From Actinomycetes bacterium (lineage in GTDB: Bacteria; Actinomycetota; Thermoleophilia; Solirubrobacterales; Solirubrobacteraceae): DNA of 44,820 nt. The stretch is from positions 1-44,820 of the forward strand of contig JAJZWB010000010.1 of NCBI GenBank assembly GCA_021846845.1, written 5' to 3'. The notes beneath the pieces are model-generated. The model was not told where the DNA came from. It ran no database searches and saw only the letters and a list, made by a program, of their open reading frames with translations. A program made the translations under genes and the position numbers. Position 1 is the first letter of the stretch. The number at the start of each line of letters is the position of its first letter. Shown here piece after piece: positions 37,109-44,820 of the stretch.

Positions 37109-38005
37109 TCAGCCCGCGAGCTCCGACACGAGCCGGGTCAGCTCCACCGCCGCGGGCAGCCTCGTGGCGCCTGCGACCGTGGCGGCCGCGATCGGCCGGT
37201 GGATCGGTGCGCCCCCAAGCGGCCGCGCCACCAGGGTGCCCAGCGCCAGCTCCCTGCTCAGCGAGGCGCGAGAGAGGATCGACACCCCCAGGCCGGCCTC
37301 GACCGCCCCCTTGATCGCCTCGATGCCGGTCAGCTCGGCCGCGACTCGCAGCTGCTCGGGGCGCAGCCCGGCCCTGGCGAGCCGCTGCTCGGCGACCCTC
37401 CTGGTCCCGGAGCCCGGCTCTCGCACCACCAGGGCCTCCGCGGCGAGCTCGTCTGCCGCCACCTCGGCCAGCGCCGCGAACCTGTGCGCCGGGGCTGCGA
37501 CGACCAGCAGCTCGTCCTCCAGCAGCGGCTCGATGGCGATGCGCGGATCGGCGATCTCGTCCTCGATGTAGCCGACGTCCGCGGCGCCGGCCAGGAGCGC
37601 GCGCACCACCCGCTGGCTGTTGTCGATCGAGACGTGCAGCCGGAGCGCCGGATGACGGCGCCCGAGCAGGGCGAGCGGCGCCGGCAGGATGTAGGAGCCG
37701 ACGGTCCTCGAAGCGCTGACGCGCAGGTCGCCCTGGACCGCGCCGCGTGCAGCCGCGACCGCGCGCCGAGCGTCGTCGAGACCGGCGAGCGCCGCGTCGA
37801 CCCTGCTGAGGAGCGCGGCGCCGGCGGCGGTCAGGCGGACCCGCCGCCGGCTGCTGCGGTCCAGCAGCGGACCTCCGAGCTCACGCTCCAGCGCGGCGAT
37901 CTGCTGGCTGACAGCCGACTGGGAGAGATGCAGATCGAGGGCCGCGGCCGTGAAGCTGAGGCGCTGGGCAACGGCGCGGAAGACCTCAAGGCGGTGCTCG
38001 TCCAT
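37109..38005 (-). CDS. LysR family transcriptional regulator
   Basis: N-terminal MDEHRLEVFRAVAQRLSFTAAALDLHLSQSAVSQQIAALERELGGPLLDRSSRRRVRLTAAG. Confidence 0.92.
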   Translation of the reverse strand: MDEHRLEVFRAVAQRLSFTAAALDLHLSQSAVSQQIAALERELGGPLLDRSSRRRVRLTAAGAALLSRVDAALAGLDDARRAVAAARGAVQGDLRVSASRTVGSYILPAPLALLGRRHPALRLHVSIDNSQRVVRALLAGAADVGYIEDEIADPRIAIEPLLEDELLVVAAPAHRFAALAEVAADELAAEALVVREPGSGTRRVAEQRLARAGLRPEQLRVAAELTGIEAIKGAVEAGLGVSILSRASLSRELALGTLVARPLGGAPIHRPIAAATVAGATRLPAAVELTRLVSELAG

Positions 38006-38009
38006 CGGT

Positions 38010-38030
38010 CTTATGATAAGCAAGGCTTAT
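38010..38030. promoter_or_regulatory. LysR-type operator: overlapping palindromes CTTAT-G-ATAAGC-AAG-GCTTAT
   Basis: CTTATGATAAG (38010-38020) and ATAAGCAAGGCTTAT (38016-38030), both perfect, between lysR and the divergent transporter. Confidence 0.75.
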
Positions 38031-38056
38031 GTAATGACGCAATATCGGCTTTGTTT

Positions 38057-39133
38057 ATGAGGTCCAGCGCGGCAACCATGTCGCCCATGTCCGCACTTGC
38101 CGATCGTTCTAGAGGTCTCTCCACCCGCGCCCTCAAGAGCTCGGGCACCGCCGTTCGCAGTCTTGCCGTCGCCGGCGCGGTGACCGCCGTCGCGTTCCCG
38201 CTGGGCGGCGCCGTCCCGATCCTGGGCGCGCCGATCGTGGCGCTCGTCCTCGGGATGGCCGTCGCCGCGGTCAGGCCGCTCGGCGGTCTGCGGACCGGGC
38301 TGGGAACGGTCTCCCGGCGCTCCCTCCAGGTCGCGATCGTGGCGCTGGGAGCGACGATCAGCGCCGGTCAGGTGCTCGCCGTCGGCTCCTCGTCGCTGCC
38401 CGTGATGCTCGGCTCGCTCGGTGCCGCGCTGCTGACCGCCGCGCTGCTGGGCCCCAGGCTGCGCGTTCCAGAGCGGCTCCGGGCGCTCGTCGGCGTTGGG
38501 ACCGGCATCTGCGGCGCGTCCGCGATCGCCGCGGTGTCCGGCGTGATCGGCGCGCACGAGCGTGACGTCCGGTATGCGATCTCGACGATCTTCGCGTTCA
38601 ACCTCGTCGCCGTGCTCCTGTTCCCGCCGCTCGGGCACCTGCTCGGGCTCAGCCAGGGCTCGTTCGGCCTCTGGGCCGGGACCGCCGTCAACGACACCTC
38701 ATCGGTGGTCGCGGCCGCCTTCGCCTACGGCCACGTCGCCGGGGCACACGCGCTGATCGTCAAGCTGACGCGCACCACCGCGATCGTGCCGATCTCCTTT
38801 GCGCTCGCGCTCGCCGCGCGCCGCGGACGTCTGGGGGCGCAGCCGGGAGATGCCGGCGTTCGTCCGCTGCGGTCGGTCGTGCCGTGGTTCCTGGTGTGGT
38901 TCGCGGCGGCCTGCGCGATCGACTCGCTCGGGCTGGTAGGACCCTCGGCCCGTGGTGCGCTCTCGCACGCGGGGCTCGCCCTGACCGCGCTCGCGCTGGC
39001 CGCCGTCGGGCTCGGAGCCGACTTCGGCGAGATGCGGCGCACCGGCGGTCGCCCGCTGCTGCTGGGCGCGCTCGTCTGGGCGGTGGTCACCGCCACCAGC
39101 ATCACGCTGCAGGTGCTCACCGGCACCGCGTGA
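38057..39133 (+). CDS. YeiH-type (UPF0324) putative sulfate exporter family membrane protein
   Basis: Multi-TM; GVGTGICGASAIAAVSGVIGA and GLWAGTAVNDTSSVVAA are characteristic of the YeiH family. ORF start at 37199 is an over-extension. Confidence 0.85.
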   Translation: MRSSAATMSPMSALADRSRGLSTRALKSSGTAVRSLAVAGAVTAVAFPLGGAVPILGAPIVALVLGMAVAAVRPLGGLRTGLGTVSRRSLQVAIVALGATISAGQVLAVGSSSLPVMLGSLGAALLTAALLGPRLRVPERLRALVGVGTGICGASAIAAVSGVIGAHERDVRYAISTIFAFNLVAVLLFPPLGHLLGLSQGSFGLWAGTAVNDTSSVVAAAFAYGHVAGAHALIVKLTRTTAIVPISFALALAARRGRLGAQPGDAGVRPLRSVVPWFLVWFAAACAIDSLGLVGPSARGALSHAGLALTALALAAVGLGADFGEMRRTGGRPLLLGALVWAVVTATSITLQVLTGTA

Positions 39134-39301
39134 GCGGTCGCCCTCGGGCTGCGGCCGGGACCGTGCGCTCGGGCTGCGGCCGGGACCGTGCCGGCCGCGG
39201 GCGGCGAGGCGGGGCCATCCGTGTGGTTACGCTATCCCTCCGGGCCCGGTGTGCGACCGTCCGTTCGGACGGTGCCGGTGACGACACGGACGGAGGATGC
39301 G

Positions 39302-40534
39302 ATGCTGTCTACGCCGGGCTTGGTGCGCAGGTGGACGGCCGGCGCGCTCGCAGCCGTCGCGGTCTGCACGGCCGTCTTCGGCGAACGCGTCGCAGCGGCG
39401 GCCGGGCCGACCCCGCCGGCCGCGTTCGGCGTGCTGGCCGCGTCGCTGTCTCAGGACGGGCGGCGACTGAGCTGGACCGTGACGCTCGACCACGACTTCT
39501 CAGGCGGGGCCTTCCGGCGCGGGCGGCGGACGCTCTGCCTGTGGCTCGAGCGCCGTTCTCCGGGCGCGATGACGGGCCGCCTGTGTGTCCTACCGCCGGC
39601 TCGTCGTGGCCGGACGCTGCGCCTGACGTTCGCGCGGGTGACCGCGCGCGGCCCCGGCCGGGCGCGGGTCGTCGCGGCCACGATCACACGCGGCGGCCGC
39701 GACGAGCTGACCGCATCCCTGATCCCGACCGACTTCGATCCCGGCTACCGAGCGCTGCGATGGCAGGTTCGCAGCACCGTCGCAGGAGGCGCGTGCGCGG
39801 CCCCGGCCGTCGCCGCGGTCGCCCCGTGCTCGATCGCCTTCCCGGCGCGCCCAGCGCTCGCCCGGTTGCACACCCCCGTTCTGGTGGGGTGCGTGGCGAG
39901 CGGCCGATCACTCGTCTTCGGGGGCTCGCAGCACCGGCACGAGATCGCGCTGACGTTCGATGACGGGCCCTGGGGAACCCCTCCGTCGATCGACTTCGTC
40001 AATCTGCTCGCGCGTTACCACGTGCCGGCGACGTTCTTCGAGATCGGCAGCCAGATCAGCCGGTATGACCCGACCGGCGCGATCGAGCGCCGGATGCTCG
40101 CCGACGGCGACATGATCGGCGACCACACCTGGACGCATCCGGACATGCTCACGCTCCCGCCGGCCGCGCAGACCGCGCAGCTCAGGTTGACCGCGGACGC
40201 GATCCGCCGCGCGACGGGCTTCACGCCCTGCCTGTGGCGCCCGCCCTACGGCGCCATCAGCCCGCGGCTGGACTCGCTGGCGCGGGGTCTCGGATTCCTG
40301 ACGATCTACTGGAACGTCGATACCCGCGACTGGTCGCTGCCCGGCGTGGCCTCGATCGAGCGGACGGCGCTGTCGAACGCGAGCAACGGAGCCATCGTCC
40401 TGATGCACTTCGGCGGGGGCCCGCGCTACGAGACCTACGCCGCGCTGCCGACGATCATCACGGCATTGCGCAGTCGCGGATACCGATTCGTCAACGTCGC
40501 CCAGCTGCTCGGGCTGAGGATGATCTACCGATGA
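39302..40534 (+). CDS. Secreted polysaccharide deacetylase (CE4/NodB)
   Basis: Signal peptide; LTFDDGPWG, DHTWTHPDM, RPPYGAI motifs. Confidence 0.9.
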   Translation: MLSTPGLVRRWTAGALAAVAVCTAVFGERVAAAAGPTPPAAFGVLAASLSQDGRRLSWTVTLDHDFSGGAFRRGRRTLCLWLERRSPGAMTGRLCVLPPARRGRTLRLTFARVTARGPGRARVVAATITRGGRDELTASLIPTDFDPGYRALRWQVRSTVAGGACAAPAVAAVAPCSIAFPARPALARLHTPVLVGCVASGRSLVFGGSQHRHEIALTFDDGPWGTPPSIDFVNLLARYHVPATFFEIGSQISRYDPTGAIERRMLADGDMIGDHTWTHPDMLTLPPAAQTAQLRLTADAIRRATGFTPCLWRPPYGAISPRLDSLARGLGFLTIYWNVDTRDWSLPGVASIERTALSNASNGAIVLMHFGGGPRYETYAALPTIITALRSRGYRFVNVAQLLGLRMIYR

Positions 40535-41436
40535 GGCGGCGCCGCCGGCGCGGATGATCCTCGGTCGACGGCGGTCGCGATCGCCAGGAACGCCCGGGCC
40601 GCGGGCGAGAGCTGTCCGTCGCGGTGCACGAGGCCGATCGGGCGGGTGATCGCCGGGCGCAGGGCGCGGACCACCGCACCGCGTCGCTCGGCCTCGTGCG
40701 CGAGCGGAGCCGGGAGCAGCGCCCCGCCGGCTCCCGCCAGGACGAGCGGCACGACCGCCTCGCGCGCAGCCGTCTGCACGGCGATCCGGGGCGTGACCCC
40801 GACCGCCGCCAGGGCCTGCTCGAGCAGCATCCGGGTGGAGGTGCCCGGCGGTGTGACGACGAGCGGGATCTGCGCCAGCTCGTCTGCCCGCAGCGGTCGC
40901 CCGTGACCGGGCGTGGCCTGCGGCGGCAGCACGAACAGGAGCTCCTGATCGCCCAGCGGATGGGCGGTCAGCCGCTCCGCCGGGATCAGCAGGTGGGCGG
41001 CGCCGATCTCGCATGCGCCGTTGCGCACCATCGCGCTCACCCCCTCCGCGCTGTCGGGCTCGAGCACGTGGACCTCGACGTCCGGATACAGCTCACGGAA
41101 GCGGCCGATCAGGCGCGCCATCGGGTCCACCGCGAGGGTGGCCAGCGCGGCGACCTCGATTCGGCCGGCATGCAGCTCGTTGACCCCGCCGACGGCGCCG
41201 CGCGCCTCCTCGATCGCGCGCAGCGCCTGGCGGGCGGGTCCGACCAGCGCCTCGCCGGCCGCTGACAGGCGCATTCTGCGCCCCACCCGGTGAAACAGCT
41301 GCGCTCCGACCTCGGTCTCCAACGCGCGGATCGCCTGCGAGAGAGTCGGCTGGGCGACGTGCAGCCGCACCGCCGCGCGGGTGGCGCCGCCCTCCTCGAC
41401 GACCGCCAGGAAGTAGCGCAGCTTGCGTTCATCCAT
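40525..41436 (-). CDS. LysR family transcriptional regulator
   Basis: MDERKLRYFLAVVEEGGATRAAVRLHVAQPTLSQAIRALETEVGAQLFHRVGRRMRLSAAGEAL. Confidence 0.93.
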   Translation of the reverse strand: MDERKLRYFLAVVEEGGATRAAVRLHVAQPTLSQAIRALETEVGAQLFHRVGRRMRLSAAGEALVGPARQALRAIEEARGAVGGVNELHAGRIEVAALATLAVDPMARLIGRFRELYPDVEVHVLEPDSAEGVSAMVRNGACEIGAAHLLIPAERLTAHPLGDQELLFVLPPQATPGHGRPLRADELAQIPLVVTPPGTSTRMLLEQALAAVGVTPRIAVQTAAREAVVPLVLAGAGGALLPAPLAHEAERRGAVVRALRPAITRPIGLVHRDGQLSPAARAFLAIATAVDRGSSAPAAPPHR

Positions 41437-41507
41437 AGTCGATCTGAATTGACTCTATCCAGAAAGAATCTTTGACCTCTGATTATGCGGGTGGTGCAAT
41501 CGCCTCC

Positions 41508-43028
41508 ATGGCCGCTGACGGGATCGATTCCGCGCTGCATCGAAACGGGCTCCTGCGCCGCCTCCTGGTCGAGCCGCCGCGGCCGGAGAGGGTGCGCAGC
41601 AGCCCCCGAGCGCACTGGTACGTGGTCGGCACGGTGTGCATCGGGGCGTTCATGGGCCAGCTTGACGCGAGCATCGTGACGCTGGCGCTGCCGCGCCTTG
41701 GCAGCGATCTGCACGCCGGTGTCGGCGCGGTCGAGTGGGTTGCGCTCGCCTACCTGCTGGTGCTCGTCGCGAGCGTCACGACCGTCGGGCATCTCTCCGA
41801 CCGGATCGGTCGCAAGCTGCTCTACACGTACGGGTTCGGCGTGTTCACGCTGGGCTCGCTGCTCTGCGGGCTGGCCCCGAGCCTGCCGGTGCTGCTCGTC
41901 GCCCGGGCCTTCCAGGCGATCGGCGCTGCGATGCTGCAGGCGAACAGCGTTGCGCTGATCACCGAGGCGATGCCGCGCCCGCTGCTCGGCCGGGCGATCG
42001 GCGTCCAGGGCACCTTCCAGGCGCTCGGGCTCGGCCTCGGCCCGGCGGTCGGCGGCGCCCTGCTGGCGCTCGGCGGCTGGCGGCTGATCTTCCTGGTGAA
42101 CCTGCCGGCCGGCGCCGTCGGGCTGGTGCTCGGCTGGCTGCTCCTGCCACGCAGCCGGACCCACCACCGGGCCGACGCCCGCGACCGCCTCGGGCCGATG
42201 ATGCTCGCGGTCGCCACGGGCGGGCTGCTGCTCTACCTCTCGCTGGGGAGGAGCGTCGGCTATCTCAGCGCAGTGCTGCTGGTCGCGCTCGTCGGCGGGC
42301 TGGCGGGAATCGTCCTGTTCGTCGGCCACGAGCTCCGTCACAGGGCTCCGATGGTCGATCTCTCGCTCCTTCGGAAGCCGGCGCTGTCGATCGGGCTGAG
42401 CAGCGGACTGGTGTCGTTCATGGTGCTCTTCGGAGCGCTGTTCGTGGTCCCGTACTACCTGTCGGCGCTCGGCGTCGGCCCGGCCTCGGCCGGGCTGCGC
42501 CTGGCGGTGCTGCCCGCCGCGATCGGGGTGGCGGCGCCGTTCGCCGGCCGCTATGTCGGACGAGCCGGGGAGCGGCTGTTCACAGCTGGTGGGCTCGTGC
42601 TCGCGAGCCTCGGGCTGGCGTTGATCGCCTGGCAGGGAGAGTCCGGCCTGCTCGTAGGGCTCGCGATCGCCGGCCTTGGGCTCGGCGCGTTCACGCCCGC
42701 CAACAATGCGACGATCATGGCCGCCGCTCCACAGGGCCGGGCGGGGCTCGTCAGCGGGCTGCTGAACATGACGCGCGGCCTGGGCACGGCCATGGGCGTC
42801 GCGGTTGCCAGCCTGCTCTACACCACGGCCGTCGGGGTATCCGGGGCTGGTGTCGCACGGGTCGGCCGCGCCGCCGCCGGTCACGGATTGGCGGTTGCGC
42901 TGCTTGGGCTCGCGGTCACGTCGATGGTCGTCGGCCTCGCCCTGTTCGCCCGTCCAGGCGACGCCGCCGCTCCGGCTGAGGCGCCCGATCGGGCCGACCT
43001 GCCGGATCGGCTTCCGGGCGCGCTGTGA
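41508..43028 (+). CDS. MFS transporter, DHA2 (EmrB/QacA-like) family
   Basis: MGQLDASIVTLALPRLGSDL, LSDRIGRKLLYTYG, GPAVGGALLALGGWRLIFLVNLPAG, ~14 hydrophobic segments. Confidence 0.9.
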   Translation: MAADGIDSALHRNGLLRRLLVEPPRPERVRSSPRAHWYVVGTVCIGAFMGQLDASIVTLALPRLGSDLHAGVGAVEWVALAYLLVLVASVTTVGHLSDRIGRKLLYTYGFGVFTLGSLLCGLAPSLPVLLVARAFQAIGAAMLQANSVALITEAMPRPLLGRAIGVQGTFQALGLGLGPAVGGALLALGGWRLIFLVNLPAGAVGLVLGWLLLPRSRTHHRADARDRLGPMMLAVATGGLLLYLSLGRSVGYLSAVLLVALVGGLAGIVLFVGHELRHRAPMVDLSLLRKPALSIGLSSGLVSFMVLFGALFVVPYYLSALGVGPASAGLRLAVLPAAIGVAAPFAGRYVGRAGERLFTAGGLVLASLGLALIAWQGESGLLVGLAIAGLGLGAFTPANNATIMAAAPQGRAGLVSGLLNMTRGLGTAMGVAVASLLYTTAVGVSGAGVARVGRAAAGHGLAVALLGLAVTSMVVGLALFARPGDAAAPAEAPDRADLPDRLPGAL

Positions 43029-43037
43029 TCGCGGGCA

Positions 43038-43168
43038 CGTGACCCCGGGTGCGTGCGGGTAAGGCGGGTCGCGAGTCGTGGGCCTTCAACCCGTGACCCC
43101 GCCGGGATCGTGACCCCGGGCGCGTGCGGGTAAGGCAGGTCGCGAGCCGTAACCTTCAACCCGTGACC
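43038..43168 (+). repeat. Imperfect ~60-bp direct duplication (period ~71 bp) ending at the start codon of the next small ORF
   Basis: CGTGACCCCGGG[T/C]GCGTGCGGGTAAGGC[G/A]GGTCGCGAG[T/C]CGT...CCTTCAACCCGTGACC at 43038-43098 and 43109-43168. Confidence 0.9.
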
Positions 43169-43366
43169 TTCGAGGAGGCTCAGCGCCTGGCGCGGGCACT
43201 GCGGGACGAGCTGTGGTCCGGCGCGACCGACGACCTGCTGGCCAGGCTGTCCGACCGCGGCGGCATGCGGGCCGGTCTGAACCCGCCCGACGAGATCGAC
43301 GACGAGGAGCTGGTGGACATCGTCTGGCGGGCGGCGTCGAGGGCCGGGCTCGCCGACACCGCGTAG
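43163..43366 (+). CDS. Small acidic hypothetical protein (67 aa)
   Basis: GTG-initiated frame VTFEEAQRLARALRDELWSGATDDLLARLSDRGGMRAGLNPPDEIDDEELVDIVWRAASRAGLADTA; plausible helical composition. Confidence 0.5.
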   Translation: MTFEEAQRLARALRDELWSGATDDLLARLSDRGGMRAGLNPPDEIDDEELVDIVWRAASRAGLADTA

Positions 43367-43397
43367 CGCCCGTCTGAGAGCCGGTGCGCCGGCTCGA

Positions 43398-44820
43398 TCA
43401 GGGGATCACGACGACCAGCCTCGGCGCCGACCCGATCTCCTTCGCCGTGATCGGATCGATCGGCTCGACGAGCGGTCGCCGAACCCCGAGGATTCCGGTC
43501 AGCAGCTGCGCCTGCCCGGCGTCTCCTCGTCTGTAGAGGATCTCGTAGGAGGCTGGTCTGGCGGATCTCAGGCTTCCGACCGCCACGACGTCGACGTGCC
43601 GGCGCGCCAACCGGACCGCGAGCCGGTGCGCGGCCGCGGTTCCGCGTCCGGCGTCCAGAACCGCGACGGCCGCGGTCGGGGTCAGCGGCCGCGTCCGGTT
43701 GTGCCCCAGCGCGCTGTTGAGCCCGAGGCCGACGGCCGCCGCCGCGAACACCAGCGCGAGCGCGACGCCGACGCCGACCAGCGGTCGGCGAGCCCGGTGA
43801 CGCTTGAAGCTGACGCGCACAGAGTCCGAGAGCGGCTCCCCGGCCGGAGGTGCGGCCGCGTACCCGGCGGCGCCGTGAGCGAACGTCGGCGGGCGCCCCG
43901 ACGTGGCGGCTGCGACGTGGGCCTCCAGGACCGCGGCCGTCCTGGCCGCGGCGTCCATCTGGTCGCGCAGGGATCGCAGCCGCCCCCGTTGCAGCAGCGC
44001 CACCAGGAGACCGAGTGGGACCAGCGCGAGCGTGACCAGGCTGCCGACTCTGCCGACGGACTCGATCAGCGGCGTCCTGACAGCCGGGGCGCGATAGGTG
44101 GGGACCGACGATGCCCTCAGGACCACGCGCGTGCGCGTCCGGCTCGCTGGCCCGCTGCGCACCGGGCCGATCGGCACCGTCTGCTCCGCGATCGCCAGCA
44201 GCTCGCCGTTGCCGACGGCGTCGCTGAGCGAGTTGTGGACCCAGTACACGGCCCCGTATTGCCGCCAGGCGATCGTCTGCAGGTGGCTGCCGTCGTAGTA
44301 GAGCTCGTAGGTGCGGCCGCCGACGTGGATCGTCTGGTTGGGGTCGGCTAGCAGCGGCGCACCGGTCCAGGTCGTTCCCTGGACGTCGTAGAACTGGCCC
44401 AGCTGGCCGTTGGAGAAGACCTCGACGTAGATCGGGTAGCTGCGGCCGCCGGGGGCGTGGATCAGGTAGTCGCGCACGCAGGCCTGCACGACATCCGTGC
44501 ACTGCGGCGCGACGGGGAACACGGTGCCGGCCAGGTCCTGGACCTTCGGGAACTCGGCCGTGAACCGCAGTCTCGCCGCCGCGGCTCGCTCGCCGGCCAC
44601 GTTGGCCGCGAGCGTGGCCGTCAACGGCAGGCTTACGAGTCCGTTGCGGCGGTGGATCCTGCGGCCGATGGCCGCGACCTGCTGGTTCGGGGTCGTATCG
44701 CGTCCGAACAGGAACTTGTGAACGCTGGCCTGGATCTGCTGCGGCGAGGCGGTCAGATCCCCGTAGGGGCAGGTGCTGGAGCACGGCGTGGTCTGGAAGT
44801 GCACCTGGCGCACGTGCAGC
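43398..44820 (-). CDS. Membrane protein with C-terminal LytR_C-like domain; N-terminus probably cut off by the window edge
   Basis: TMs LVTLALVPLGLLVALL and VGVGVALALVFAAAAVGLGL; C-terminal VAVLDAGRGTAAAHRLAVRLARRHVDVVAVGSL...YEILYRRGDAGQAQLLTGILG...LVVVIP is LytR_C-like. Frame open to the right edge. Confidence 0.55.
   Translation of the reverse strand, partial: LHVRQVHFQTTPCSSTCPYGDLTASPQQIQASVHKFLFGRDTTPNQQVAAIGRRIHRRNGLVSLPLTATLAANVAGERAAAARLRFTAEFPKVQDLAGTVFPVAPQCTDVVQACVRDYLIHAPGGRSYPIYVEVFSNGQLGQFYDVQGTTWTGAPLLADPNQTIHVGGRTYELYYDGSHLQTIAWRQYGAVYWVHNSLSDAVGNGELLAIAEQTVPIGPVRSGPASRTRTRVVLRASSVPTYRAPAVRTPLIESVGRVGSLVTLALVPLGLLVALLQRGRLRSLRDQMDAAARTAAVLEAHVAAATSGRPPTFAHGAAGYAAAPPAGEPLSDSVRVSFKRHRARRPLVGVGVALALVFAAAAVGLGLNSALGHNRTRPLTPTAAVAVLDAGRGTAAAHRLAVRLARRHVDVVAVGSLRSARPASYEILYRRGDAGQAQLLTGILGVRRPLVEPIDPITAKEIGSAPRLVVVIP

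Noticed and set aside
41109-42884. 591-aa minus-strand ORF opposite the MFS gene
   Set aside because: Gln/Arg/Asp-rich antisense translation with no domain; the plus-strand MFS protein is unambiguous.

Overview
High-GC bacterial chromosome segment. It looks actinobacterial, possibly Thermoleophilia/Solirubrobacterales, but that is inference only. Gene ends come from the ORF track plus manual start-site reading, and no homology search was run. The centrepiece is a complete, contiguous 14-gene complex I operon (nuoA-N, minus strand, ~23.47 to 8.35 kb). Flanking genes: a TetR/acyl-CoA synthetase operon; a flavin amine oxidase; an unusual two-domain ThyX-like protein; an FMO/BVMO-type monooxygenase ending in a 10x Arg-Ala-Asp repeat; a flavin reductase; a divergent cupredoxin-like lipoprotein / cytochrome c pair; serS; a zinc-ribbon/PAS protein; a hybrid histidine kinase; tRNA-Ser(GGA); an M29-type aminopeptidase; two more AMP-forming acyl-CoA synthetases; a DUF4395-like protein; a GDPD; a LysR/YeiH divergent pair; a CE4 polysaccharide deacetylase; and a second LysR divergent from a DHA2-type MFS transporter. 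No mobile elements, CRISPR arrays, rRNA or obvious defence/phage modules were seen. The strongest 'second look' item is the tandem ThyX-like protein: the two halves of the ThyX signature motif are split between its two domains. Several strong palindromic operator candidates and a likely homopolymer frameshift at the left edge are also reported.
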